A stretch of 64,000 nt of DNA from a bacterium EF100-94H03 bin56 (GTDB taxonomy: Bacteria; Pseudomonadota; Alphaproteobacteria; SP197). How positions within the stretch are numbered: position 1 is the first letter of the stretch; each line of letters begins with the position of its first letter. The stretch lies in assembly GCA_002238685.1 (NCBI GenBank), contig MPMV01000010.1:54868-118867 (forward strand). The letters are read 5' to 3'. The translations under genes and the position numbers were made by a program. Below the pieces are notes generated by a model. It saw nothing but the letters and a program-made list of their open reading frames with translations, was not told the DNA's origin and did no database searches. Positions 9,501 through 18,002 of the stretch are shown here, piece by piece.

Positions 9501-9635
9501 GGTGCGATTTCTCACTTCTTTCAGCCGGTTTTCCTCAGATGAGATAGAAATTCGCGGAAATTGTACCACTGTTCCACTGCCAGGGGAAAGAGGGCTCTGG
9601 GATTGACCCGCTTTCGTCGACGCTCGACCAGCAGA

Positions 9636-9703
9636 GAACACGACGAGATGCGCCGTCTCAAACATGAGAACCAGAGGCTGCACTAAGAGCGGGAGATTCT
9701 GGC
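9636..9703 (+). pseudogene. scrap of IS3-family OrfA
   Basis: A short stretch reads EHDEMRRLKHENQRLH, a stop, then EREIL. This is the leucine-zipper end of IS3-family OrfA proteins (typical form: RRLrrENrrLreErdIL). An in-frame TAG interrupts it and nothing else of the element is visible. It is a molecular fossil beside the M29-like remnant. Confidence 0.6.
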
Positions 9704-9844
9704 AATGGGTGAGACGGGATTCCGAAATGTTTCTGCGCCGAACGTGTCGGCGGTGGAGTAAAATGGGGACACCGGCGGCTGCGAGCTTGTCACCGCAGTC
9801 CGCGACACGGATCTGTAGGCCCACAGGGTCAAGCGTGGGCTCGG

Positions 9845-10269
9845 TGGGTGGGCGGCAATTGCGTTCCCTCAGGAGCGTGTCGATAGAGCCGAGGAGACCG
9901 TGGAACAGGCGCGCGACGGCACTGGCCAACGAAGAGGGGGCGTGGAGATGGCACATCGTCCGCGTGCCCTCCCCGGCTACCCCGTCGAAGCGCTCAAGGT
10001 CGCCCGAAGACCGTGTTCTCGGCACCATCCATGGCTCATGCGAGGTCTTCGGGAAGGTCGTCCGGTCCACCTGCCGCGGGCGCCATCACGATCGATGGAC
10101 GGCCACCGAGCTCCCGGACTACCTCTGCCAGCACGTCACAGACCCGGGGATCAAGGAAGGCATCCTCATGGTCCTCCCCGACAAGAATGAACCGGTGGCC
10201 AGAGCTCATTGCGACACATCCGTCGAGGAGGTTGCATGCACCTTCACTGATGGCGGCTGCAGGACTCAT
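9845..10269 (-). pseudogene. decayed copy of the M29-like gene found intact at 42499-43578
   Basis: The minus strand reads CNLLDGCVAMSSGHRFILVG, then GEDHEDAFLDPRVCDVLAEV and VRELGGRPSIVMAP, closely matching residues near the start of the intact gene (LLVGEDHRRAFFDTRVCQVL, VRELGGRPHIVIAP). A TGA follows at about 10033, then AMDGAENTVFGR. After a frameshift come VAGEGTRTMCHLHA and LFHGLLGSIDTLLRERN, matching EGSGTKTMCYLHD and ALREVNELLQRE of the intact protein. The C-terminal half is gone. This is a disrupted paralogue; a second, shorter copy is at 20663-20826. Confidence 0.82.
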
Positions 10270-10379
10270 GGCAATCGTGCAGGCACCTCGCCTGCACGTT
10301 CGGGACTCATGAGTAGGGTATCGATCGGGTTTCCGGTAATGTGCCGTATCGTCGGCTCCTAACCGATGGAGGGAGGCCC

Positions 10380-11726
10380 ATGGAGGCGGACCGTTACGTC
10401 AGGATCGATGAAGGGCTCGTCAGCCGCAGGATTTTCTTCGATCCGGACATCTACCAGGTGGAGCTGGAGCGCGTGTTCGCACGTTGCTGGCTCTTCCTCG
10501 GCCATGAATCGCAAATCCCCGAGGCCGGCGATTACATGACGGCTTACATGGGTGAGGATCCCGTCCTCGTGTGTCGCGGGGAAGACGGAATCATACGGGC
10601 GTTTCTGAACTCGTGCCGTCATCGGGGCATGAAGGTCTGTCGCGCAGATCGCGGCAATGCACGCCAGTTCACCTGCAGTTTTCATGGCTGGACCTACTCC
10701 AACACGGGTCGGCTCAAGGGCGTACCTCTGGGAAAGGACGCCTACGGCGATCGCCTTGACAAGGACCGGTGGGGCTTGCTCGAGGTCCCGAACCTGGCGA
10801 TCTACGGAGGCATGATCTTCGGCAACTGGGACGCCGGCGCCGAGAGTCTCGACGACTTTCTGGGAGACCTCCGCTGGTACCTGGATGTCATGATCGAGCG
10901 TCAGGTCGGAGGAATTGAGTTCATTCCCGGCATTCAGCGCTATTCCCTCAACGCCAACTGGAAGATCGCGAGCGAGAACTTTGCGGGTGATACCTATCAT
11001 CTGCCCTACTCGCACGGATCGATGTTCAAGCTCGACATCCGGCAGATCAATCCGGCCAATCCGAATTTCCGCGGCGAAGAGGCCCGGTACTACAATATCG
11101 GCTTCGACAATGGCCATGGCATGACAGGCGTCGTCTTCGACAGCGAGCGCTACGCCGTCGACCGCGAACTCGCCAAGACCTACGGGCCGGAAGTGATCGA
11201 GTATGTCGAGGAGTGTCAACAACGACTGATCAAGGCGTTTCCGAAACGCCAGGCCGGTGTCTACGCTCCCTCGTTCAGCAACATGTTCCCCAATCTTTCA
11301 TTCAACGACTTCAGTGCGTTGCGGCCGATCGGGTTTTATCTGTGGCTGCCGAAGGGTCCCGATCGTCTGGAGGCCTGGAACTGGTGCGCGGTCGATCGGG
11401 ATGCGCCGAAGGTCATCAAGGACCTCGCGCGTGTCGACTACACGCGCATCCAGGCAGTCAGCGGTATCGCGGCGCAGGACGATACCGAGAATTTCGAGCA
11501 GGTTACCGAAGCGACACGGGGCGTCGTGGGACAGAGACTCGATTTCAACTACCAGATGAACGTCGGGCAACCGTTGCTGGATGGGCCGGAGGGATGTCCC
11601 GGACAGTTTTCACCCTACATCTCGGAAACCAACCAACTGAATTTCTATCGGCACTGGGCGACGCTTGTGAGCTCACCCTGGTCGGGAAAGTCCCATGGTC
11701 AGCGTCGCGCTTCAGCACCGCGTTGA
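10380..11726 (+). CDS. Rieske ring-hydroxylating oxygenase, alpha subunit
   Basis: Catalytic subunit (448 residues) of a Rieske non-haem iron oxygenase, which uses O2 and electrons from a reductase to hydroxylate a substrate. The Rieske 2Fe-2S ligands are Cys79-His81 and Cys99-His102 (CRHRG, CSFHGW). The mononuclear iron site is EN-FAGDTYHLPYSH with Asp204, His207 and His212. The start at 10380 is preferred over 10341 because a GGAGGG ribosome site precedes it. The beta subunit gene overlaps by 32 bases, so this is an alpha/beta type enzyme, which favours an aromatic substrate. No ferredoxin or reductase gene lies next to it. Confidence 0.94.
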   Translation: MEADRYVRIDEGLVSRRIFFDPDIYQVELERVFARCWLFLGHESQIPEAGDYMTAYMGEDPVLVCRGEDGIIRAFLNSCRHRGMKVCRADRGNARQFTCSFHGWTYSNTGRLKGVPLGKDAYGDRLDKDRWGLLEVPNLAIYGGMIFGNWDAGAESLDDFLGDLRWYLDVMIERQVGGIEFIPGIQRYSLNANWKIASENFAGDTYHLPYSHGSMFKLDIRQINPANPNFRGEEARYYNIGFDNGHGMTGVVFDSERYAVDRELAKTYGPEVIEYVEECQQRLIKAFPKRQAGVYAPSFSNMFPNLSFNDFSALRPIGFYLWLPKGPDRLEAWNWCAVDRDAPKVIKDLARVDYTRIQAVSGIAAQDDTENFEQVTEATRGVVGQRLDFNYQMNVGQPLLDGPEGCPGQFSPYISETNQLNFYRHWATLVSSPWSGKSHGQRRASAPR

Positions 11727-12192
11727 ACAGTTCCTCTATCGCGAAGTTCGCCTGCTGAGCGAGCTTCGCCTGGAAGAATGGCTCGATCTCTTCACCGACG
11801 ACGCACGCTACTGGATGCCGGCGCGTGAGACGGTCGACGGGCAGCCCGACGCTGTTTCCGCCGACGGCGAGATGGCCTATTTCGATGACGACAAGGAGTT
11901 CCTTGCCGCCCGCATCGAACGCCTGCGTTCATCGCTTGCCCATGCGGAACAGCCGCCTTCGCGGATGCGCTACTTCATCTCGAATGTCGAGGTCCTCGAA
12001 GTGAACGATGACGGGCTCGATGTACGGTGCAATCTCCTCGTCTACCAGTCGCGCCTTGAACGCACGGAGGTCATGTACGTCGGACGCCGCGAAGACCGGC
12101 TTCGCCGCCATGGCCGGCAATGGCGCATTGCACGTCGCAAGGTCATTCTCGACCAGACACTGGTGCCGCGGACGATGTCGACGTTCTTCTAG
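11695..12192 (+). CDS. ring-hydroxylating dioxygenase, beta subunit
   Basis: Small structural subunit of 165 residues with the SnoaL/NTF2-like cone fold typical of dioxygenase beta subunits. The family pattern is visible: FLYREVRLLSELRLEEWLDL, then FTDDARYWMPARET, SRMRYFISNVEV and ARRKVILDQTL near the end. Its start lies inside the alpha-subunit gene (32-base overlap), so the two are co-translated to give an alpha3beta3-type enzyme. It carries no catalytic residues. Confidence 0.93.
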   Translation: MVSVALQHRVEQFLYREVRLLSELRLEEWLDLFTDDARYWMPARETVDGQPDAVSADGEMAYFDDDKEFLAARIERLRSSLAHAEQPPSRMRYFISNVEVLEVNDDGLDVRCNLLVYQSRLERTEVMYVGRREDRLRRHGRQWRIARRKVILDQTLVPRTMSTFF

Positions 12193-12236
12193 ATCGGTGC
12201 CATGGTTGCTCGCGCGTAATCGACGAGAAATTCGCG

Positions 12237-12560
12237 GCCCGTGATTCCCGTCCCGATATTCTCTATGGACCCCGGTCCCACTGGTCCGGCAACGGCACGT
12301 GACCGCCCTTTCTCGGTTGCATCAATGCAGTGGCATGGGACACATGTTCTGGCGATCCGACGGCGTCAGGCGCGGCATCAAGGCCGAGGGCGGCCGGGCC
12401 GTCGCACTTGCCGGTAACCTGCAGCCTGGCCCCATTCATGCGCGTGCCTTGAGCCTCGATGATGTTCGCGAGTATCGGCGTCGGCACCGCGACGCCATCT
12501 TCCGTTGCCGGGTCGCCGATTTCGACCTGGTCTATCCCTCTTCCGGCCGGTCGTGACATG
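12237..12560 (+). pseudogene. decayed trimethylamine-dehydrogenase-like gene fragment
   Basis: The plus strand first reads RDSRPDILYGP, like the RDSRYDILFEP start of the intact enzyme at 20843-22915. After a frameshift it reads LHQCSGMGH, GVRRGIKAEGGRAV, and after a deletion LSLDDVREYRRRHRDAI with ADFDLVYPS. These match VPHATGTG, GIRAVKAEGGWAV, MDRSDIAHLLSWQRDAAKRA and AGFDIVYVY of the intact protein, in order. The rest of the roughly 2-kb gene is absent. The Cys in QCSGMG is at the place where trimethylamine dehydrogenase links FMN; the intact copy has lost it. Confidence 0.75.
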
Positions 12561-12575
12561 ACTGTCAAACGCAAT

Positions 12576-12641
12576 CGTTGGAATGGACGCCCCCTCTCCG
12601 ACGGCATCGCAATGTGCCAAGGTGGGGCGTCCATTCCAACG
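12576..12641. repeat. perfect 18-bp inverted repeat with 30-base loop
   Basis: The left arm CGTTGGAATGGACGCCCC is at 12576-12593 and its exact reverse complement at 12624-12641. The loop is 30 bases. No T-run follows on either strand, so it is not a plain terminator. It lies just after the decayed flavoenzyme fragment and 260 bases before the VOC gene. It may be the fused ends of a lost insertion element, a small MITE or a structured RNA. The sequence does not decide between these. Confidence 0.85.
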
Positions 12642-12901
12642 GCTACGGAATGGCGGACGCCGGGAACCGCGATCTTCTCAAGTGCCACCTCGAGCGGAAT
12701 CTGAGTATCCTGATTGCCATCGGTGTGAATCACATCGCGCTTCAGGTTGACGATACCGAGACCGCACACGGGACGCCGAAGACGACCAGCATCAACTGGG
12801 CGCAACACCCTCCAACTTGCGCGATTCGGATGGCTGGCGTACACAACTGGTCGCCGCAAAGCGAAAGACACCCGGCTCGTGTTGCAACGGAAGAGGCAGC
12901 C

Positions 12902-13321
12902 ATGATTCCCAGACTTCAAGGGGTAGACCATATCCATGTGTTTGTACCCGACCGGACACAGGCAGAAAAATGGTACCGCGAGGTTCTGGGTTTCGAGCGA
13001 GTGGCAGCGCTCGAGAACTGGGCCGTCGGCGGGGGGCCGCTCACCATCCAGGATGCCAACAGAAGCACCCATCTGGCGATGTTCGAGCGCGAGTTATCGC
13101 ACAATCACGCAACCATTGCGTTCAAGGTCGATGGCAACGAGCTGCTCAGCTGGCAGCAGCATCTCAGCGACGCGCTCAATACGAAGATCGACCTTGTAGA
13201 CCACAATCTGTCGTGGTCGATCTACTTCAGTGATCCCTACGGCAATCCGTTCGAGATCACGAGCTACGACTACGAGTGGATCTCGGAACAACGAGGTGTG
13301 CAGCCAGGAACTACTCTGTAG
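12902..13321 (+). CDS. VOC-family protein (glyoxalase/extradiol dioxygenase fold)
   Basis: Protein of 139 residues with one vicinal-oxygen-chelate domain. The opening LQGVDHIHVFVPD places a metal-ligand type His at 10. The pattern YREVLGFERV follows, and DPYGNPFEITSYDYE near the end carries the usual final Glu. VOC proteins act as glyoxalases, extradiol dioxygenases, epimerases or resistance proteins. Placed between a Rieske oxygenase and a GST, a role in breakdown of the same compound is plausible but unproven. The start at 12902 has a GGAAGAGGC ribosome site. Confidence 0.88.
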   Translation: MIPRLQGVDHIHVFVPDRTQAEKWYREVLGFERVAALENWAVGGGPLTIQDANRSTHLAMFERELSHNHATIAFKVDGNELLSWQQHLSDALNTKIDLVDHNLSWSIYFSDPYGNPFEITSYDYEWISEQRGVQPGTTL

Positions 13322-13460
13322 AGCGCTTCCGGACGGATGCGCTCACTCGGCGAGAGGCTCGTTCACCTGCGGACCGTAGAGACGGGCGTTCTTTCCGGGG
13401 GTTGACACACACACCTGCAAAGTGCTCGCATTGCAGCGGTGCTCAAACGGCGAGGAGCCC

Positions 13461-14111
13461 ATGATGTACAAACTGTTCTATGCGCAAGGCAGTGCCGCGC
13501 AAGGGGTCCGGGTGATCCTGGAAGAAATCGGCAGGCCCTACGAACTGATCCAGTCGACGATAGACATGACTTTGCCACGCCCGCCGGAACAGCTGGCGGT
13601 CAACCCCAATGGCTGGGTACCGGTTCTCATATGGGACGACAAGGGCATGTACGAGTGTGCCGCTATCACGGTGTTCCTGTGCGATCGCCATCCCGAGGCA
13701 AACCTGGCGCCCAGGTTTGATGAGCCGGAACGCGGACGGTATTTGCAGACGCTGGTGTACTTTTCCAACACCGTGCAGACTGCCTTTCAGACCTTCTATT
13801 ATCCGGATCGTTTTGCCGATACGCCCGCTGATGAACCAAGTGCCCGACGACGTGGCATCAGGCGATTGCGCGAGTCGTGGAAAGTGATCGACGACCAGAT
13901 TGGCGACAACGAATGGGTCCTGGGCGAACGGTTCAGTGCGGTCGATATCTACCTGTTCATGTTGACCACCTGGCTTGCTCCGTCGAAGGGCCATCCAACA
14001 ACAGCGGAGTTCCCCAATGTCAGGCGGATTGCCGATGTTGTCATGTCCCGGCCAAGCGCACGGCTTGTTTATGCGGAATGGATTGCCACCCACAAGAACC
14101 AGGGGTCATGA
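13461..14111 (+). CDS. glutathione S-transferase family protein
   Basis: Cytosolic GST-like protein of 216 residues. The thioredoxin-fold domain begins MMYKLFYAQGSAAQGVRVILEEIGRPYELI and includes the cis-proline segment GWVPVLI and the glutathione-contacting YECAAI. The all-helical C-terminal domain includes WVLGERFSAVDIYLFML. The start is at 13461 behind GAGGAG. It may conjugate or isomerise an intermediate made by the neighbouring oxygenase, as in many aromatic pathways; this is inferred from position. Confidence 0.92.
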   Translation: MMYKLFYAQGSAAQGVRVILEEIGRPYELIQSTIDMTLPRPPEQLAVNPNGWVPVLIWDDKGMYECAAITVFLCDRHPEANLAPRFDEPERGRYLQTLVYFSNTVQTAFQTFYYPDRFADTPADEPSARRRGIRRLRESWKVIDDQIGDNEWVLGERFSAVDIYLFMLTTWLAPSKGHPTTAEFPNVRRIADVVMSRPSARLVYAEWIATHKNQGS

Positions 14112-15162
14112 AAGCAGGAACTTGGCGTTCTGTTGGAATTTGCGCGGACCGAATCTCCGTGCCAGGTCATTGAATCCTGATCATGCGGAAGATGGATCCG
14201 ACTTGCATTCATTCTGGAAGGAAAATGTGAGTTAACGGACTCGACTATTCCTGCCTGACACCTGGATCATGGTGCCCGGCAAGAACCGGATCTTCCAGGG
14301 CGGTACCATGGGGTGACGGGCTGTCCTTGTTTCGGGAGTCCGAAGAAAACCCTTCTTCGCGACCCAGAACATTCCGCTTGCCGGAATTTGACACGAAAAT
14401 TCCATCGATGTGCGAACGGGCGCCCTTCATGGGCCTGCTGGCCCCTGTCCCTCAAGGACAAGAGCGGACTCCGATACCCGCCGCCGCATCGTTTCGTGAG
14501 AAATATCGACACCACGTTCAGTGAGCGAATACTCGGCCTCCTGGAAACCGGGAACACAGCCAGAATGCGCGCCGACGGCGCCATGGCTGCGGTGTGCGGT
14601 ATCAGAAGAGTATGAGCCGCCCAATGTCGTCTCCCGTCGAGCGCGTGGACCGGCGTTGCCGCCGGCCAGGGAATGGCATGCCTTGGAAAGTGGGAGGATG
14701 TCGCGGATCACCACGCTCGTGGGCGATGTCACGACACTAAACACGTCATCCTTCACCAAGCCGATCACCCATCCAGCTCCGGTCGCAACATGCTTGCGTT
14801 TCATGTTTCGGGGTACTCAGCCGCGCCGATCATGACCGTCTGGAACAACGATCAAAGGGAAATGAAGTCATCTCCTGGTTTCCGGATCAGCTTGCCCCCC
14901 ATGGATGAAGAGAACCGGTCTGGGACATGACGCAGATGACCCTCGGGAACTCGTGCGCCTTGCAACGCCGGTGCGCTGTGATATCCGTTGAACCGGCATC
15001 CCGCGGTGCGGGCGGTGGCACGGGTGCACGCGGTCGGCACGGACTGCAGTCGTCCGGCACTCTCGTTGCTCCCGGGAGCAAGGCCAATCCATGCAGCAAG
15101 GTGGAGGCGTCCGCCCCGAGGCTGATCCTTGCGGCAGAACCACCCCTGAGAAAGGTGCTGTC
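14112..15162. other. long gene-poor stretch
   Basis: About 1.05 kb between the GST and the imine-reductase-like gene. The only thing I recognise is a scrap of an IS6-type transposase near 14455-14540. Open frames here are short and have no family features. A ribosome-site-like GAGAAAGG lies just before the next gene at 15163. The stretch is probably degraded mobile DNA. Confidence 0.55.
14455..14540 (-). pseudogene. possible IS6-family transposase scrap
   Basis: The minus strand reads EYSLTERGVDISHETMRRRV, resembling the helix-turn-helix start of IS6/IS26 transposases (typical: LAERGvdVSYETVRRWV). The similarity stops after about 25 residues and no catalytic DDE region remains. The call rests on this short motif only. 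Confidence 0.45.
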
Positions 15163-16056
15163 ATGACGTCCGATTCAAGCCTGCCGGCAGTAGCGGTACT
15201 CGGTCTTGGCAAGATGGGAAGCGCGTTTGCCGATCGGCTGATCGTGAAGGGGGTCGACGTTACCGTGTGGAACCGCCATTCCGATCGGGCGCGGCCCTAC
15301 GGCGACCGCGCGGCGCCCACCATCACTGAAGCGGTGCGTCATGCGAAGGTCGTCCTGACATGTCTGCGCGACCACGCCGCCACTGTCTCCAGCGTGAAGA
15401 ACACGGCAGCAGCCCGAGCGCTCCGCGGGCGCACGCTGGTCGTCCTTTCGAGCATGGCCGCGGAGGAATCGCGCGAACTGGGTTCATGGGCTGAACGACA
15501 TGGCATCGCTTACCTGGAAGCCCAGATCCAGGACTATCCCTCGACTGTGCGCATGGGCAACGCGACCATTCTCTGCTCCGGACCCGCGCCGGTGTTCGAG
15601 ACCGTGCGGCTTGCATTGTGCGCGGTTTCGGCGCGCTTCCTGCATGTGTCCGAAGTGCCGGGCGGTGCGACAACTCTGATCGCCGCCCAACTCGCCTTTG
15701 CCCTGCACGCTTATGTCGGAGTCCTGCACGGCGCTGCGATGTGCAGGGCCGCCGACATGGACCCGATAGTGTTTCTGAGGCTCATGGTGTCGGACTACAT
15801 GCGTGAAGGCCCCTTGTTGGCCGATCTCGAGAAAATGGTGACGTCGGCCATTGCCGGGAACTATGGCGAAGATGTCGGAGCAACGCTGGATGTCTGGAGG
15901 CTCTCACTTGAACAAGTCATCGCGCAGAGCCGGGAAGCAGGCCTCGATACAGACCACCTGGAATCCATCCACGTCCTTGTATCCCGTGCAATCGCCAACG
16001 GTCACGGCGAGCACGACTTCGAGGCCGTGACCGAAGTCATGGCTTCGGCGCCATGA
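15163..16056 (+). CDS. NAD(P)-dependent oxidoreductase of the 6PGDH/imine-reductase type
   Basis: Protein of 297 residues. The N-terminal Rossmann domain carries VLGLGKMGSAFADRL (residues about 12-26) and the cofactor-phosphate region VWNRHSDRA, which suggests NADPH. The C-terminal helical domain (VGATLDVWRLSLEQVIAQSREAGLD and following) resembles imine reductases, which dimerise through it. The segment DYPSTVRMGNATILCSG replaces the beta-hydroxyacid dehydrogenase signature, so an imine-reducing or related role is likelier than 3-hydroxyisobutyrate oxidation. It could act on imines formed by amine oxidation at this locus, which is inference. It is convergent with the SDR gene that follows. 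Confidence 0.87.
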   Translation: MTSDSSLPAVAVLGLGKMGSAFADRLIVKGVDVTVWNRHSDRARPYGDRAAPTITEAVRHAKVVLTCLRDHAATVSSVKNTAAARALRGRTLVVLSSMAAEESRELGSWAERHGIAYLEAQIQDYPSTVRMGNATILCSGPAPVFETVRLALCAVSARFLHVSEVPGGATTLIAAQLAFALHAYVGVLHGAAMCRAADMDPIVFLRLMVSDYMREGPLLADLEKMVTSAIAGNYGEDVGATLDVWRLSLEQVIAQSREAGLDTDHLESIHVLVSRAIANGHGEHDFEAVTEVMASAP

Positions 16057-16239
16057 CGGGTGCTGTTCCAGCGGTGTCGGCTCGTCGGTTTTTTCCGACC
16101 CTCGGTATCAGAGTGCCGTCTTGAGCAGATCCGATGTGCTGCACTCGACCGGCCGGTGCGCCGGATCATGACTTCTCGCCTTTAAGACGTGCGGACCTCC
16201 TGGTGCTCCGTCCCGGAAGTCAACATGGCGGGATCCGTA

Positions 16240-17004
16240 TCAGTCGATCGTCTCTCCGCCATCGACAACGTGAATGGACCCGGTGACGTAACTTGCAAGA
16301 TCCGAGCACAGGTAGAGTACCGGTCCGGCGAGCTCGCGCGGATCCGCGATTCGCTTGAGTGCCGTCGTGTCTTCCAGGAGGATCGCATAACCTTCCTCGA
16401 CCGAATCGGCGAGGGTGAGCGCCATCTCGCGCAGCATGTCGGTGTCCACACTGCCGGGGCAGACGGCGTTGACGCGGACATCAGGCGCGAGTTCCAGCGC
16501 GTGAGTCATGGTGAGATTGATGACTCCGGCCTTGGCTGCGCCGTAGACCGAGGACCCCGGCGCGCCGACCAGGCCAAAGACTGACGAAAAGTTCACGATC
16601 GAACCCTTCGCTGCCTTGAGGTGGGGAGCGGCGAACTGGGTCATGAAGTAGACGGCCTTGAGGTTTGTATCGATGGTCCGGTTCCAGCTCTCCTCACTCG
16701 TCTTGCCAAGCTCCGTGACGTCACCCCAGCCTGCGTTGTTGATGAGCACGTCGAGCCCGTCGAGACCCGCGACTGCCGTCTCCACGATGCGTCTGCAGTC
16801 GGCGACACAGGCAACCGAACCTGGTGCCGCGACCAGGCGGTTTCCCGCGCCGATCTCGGCAATGGCCCTGGCGGTGCTCTCGTTCGTGCTGCCGTTGAGG
16901 GCGACCCGCGCGCCGGACTCCAGAAACATCTCCAGGATGGCACGTCCGATTCCACGCGAACCGCCGGTCACCAGGACGCGCTTGTCGGTAAAGTCAATCT
17001 GCAT
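16240..17004 (-). CDS. SDR-family NAD(P)-dependent oxidoreductase
   Basis: Classical SDR of 254 residues. TGGSRGIG is at 13-20 and NNAG at 89-92. The active site is Ser141, Tyr154 and Lys158 (VYGAAKAG). The C-terminal PGSVDTDM and GSIHVVDGG are standard. It is similar in design to the SDR at 3138-3893. It is followed upstream on the same strand by the PhyH-type oxygenase gene 80 bases away, so both may share a transcript. The substrate is unknown. Confidence 0.93.
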   Translation of the reverse strand: MQIDFTDKRVLVTGGSRGIGRAILEMFLESGARVALNGSTNESTARAIAEIGAGNRLVAAPGSVACVADCRRIVETAVAGLDGLDVLINNAGWGDVTELGKTSEESWNRTIDTNLKAVYFMTQFAAPHLKAAKGSIVNFSSVFGLVGAPGSSVYGAAKAGVINLTMTHALELAPDVRVNAVCPGSVDTDMLREMALTLADSVEEGYAILLEDTTALKRIADPRELAGPVLYLCSDLASYVTGSIHVVDGGETID

Positions 17005-17084
17005 GAGCCCTGCTCCTCAAGACCTGCGGCACGAACCTCTTTGTTGACATGAAGCGACCGACACACGCGAGGTCGAGGGTTCCA

Positions 17085-17936
17085 TCAGGCCTCGCCAGCC
17101 AGGATATCCTCATAGTCCTTGACCCAGAGGCGGTCATACCCGCCGTCGCCTCCCGGCAGATAGCTGCGCCAGCCGAGCAGACGCTGGGCCCGGCGGGGAA
17201 GTCCGAGCGCGCGTTCCCGAGTAACGGCCAGAGGGTGCGCCTCCTCTGGCGTGAGCCAGCCGGCGTTGAAACTCATCTGCACGGCATAGCGCCACTGGTC
17301 CTTCGTCCTGTTGTGGCCGCCACCGTGGAAAGTATAGCCGGAATAGAAGAGGACAGAGCCAGCTTCCATTTCTGCCGGAACCGTTTCGGCTGGGTCGGGC
17401 CGCCGTTTCCTTTCATTCCAGCGATGGCTGCCGGGGACGACTCGTGTCGCGCCCATCTCGTCGGTAACGCAGTGGAACGGAAAGAGCGTGTTGAAGCTCA
17501 ACTCCGGCATCTTCGGCCAGGCCCACTCGCAGACGCGTTGCCAGAGGTCGTTGTCGCGGTGAAGCTCCTGGGCGGGCTCGCCCGGACCGATGCCGATGAA
17601 CTGCGCCGTGTTCATCCAGTAGTCGTCGCCGACCTCTTCCAGGAAGGAATCGGCGACCTCCTTGACGAGCGGGGTCAGCATGATCTCGATGAAGGCGTCA
17701 CTGTGCTGGGCGAGGCTCGCGAAACGGATCGTGTTGCGGCCCCAGAAGACCTCGTTTTCCTCGCCAGGGATGGTCGGCCCCGGCCCGTGCCCGGCCCGTT
17801 TGCCGGCAAGTTCATCCCAGCAACGCCTCAACATGGAACGATCGAAGATGTCCTCGACCACGACCGCGCCGGCTTGTGTCAACGTCTCGAGGATCGCATC
17901 CTTGCCGTCGCTTGCCGGCAGACGAGAGAGTTCCAT
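17085..17936 (-). CDS. phytanoyl-CoA dioxygenase (PhyH) family Fe(II)/2-oxoglutarate oxygenase
   Basis: Non-haem iron oxygenase of about 283 residues. The iron ligands are His126 and Asp128 in ELHRDND and the distal His204 in YTFHGGGHN. GATRVVPGSHRW is the typical PhyH turn. Such bacterial enzymes hydroxylate or demethylate small molecules using 2-oxoglutarate and O2. The start MELSRLP at 17936 is chosen; a start nine codons upstream is possible. It lies between the SDR and an orphan binding protein on the same strand. Together with TauD and IPNS-like genes it makes three 2-oxoglutarate-type oxygenases in this window. Confidence 0.9.
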   Translation of the reverse strand: MELSRLPASDGKDAILETLTQAGAVVVEDIFDRSMLRRCWDELAGKRAGHGPGPTIPGEENEVFWGRNTIRFASLAQHSDAFIEIMLTPLVKEVADSFLEEVGDDYWMNTAQFIGIGPGEPAQELHRDNDLWQRVCEWAWPKMPELSFNTLFPFHCVTDEMGATRVVPGSHRWNERKRRPDPAETVPAEMEAGSVLFYSGYTFHGGGHNRTKDQWRYAVQMSFNAGWLTPEEAHPLAVTRERALGLPRRAQRLLGWRSYLPGGDGGYDRLWVKDYEDILAGEA

Positions 17937-18002
17937 GCTCGGCCTTCCTTGGAACGGGATCAACCCAACAACGCGCAGGACACAGCAACGGCAGGACCGC
18001 TG

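Noticed and set aside
16081..16125. GTCGG-TTTTTT-CCGAC near 16090 as a terminator
   Set aside because: The T-run is in the loop rather than after the stem, so it does not fit an intrinsic terminator on either strand.
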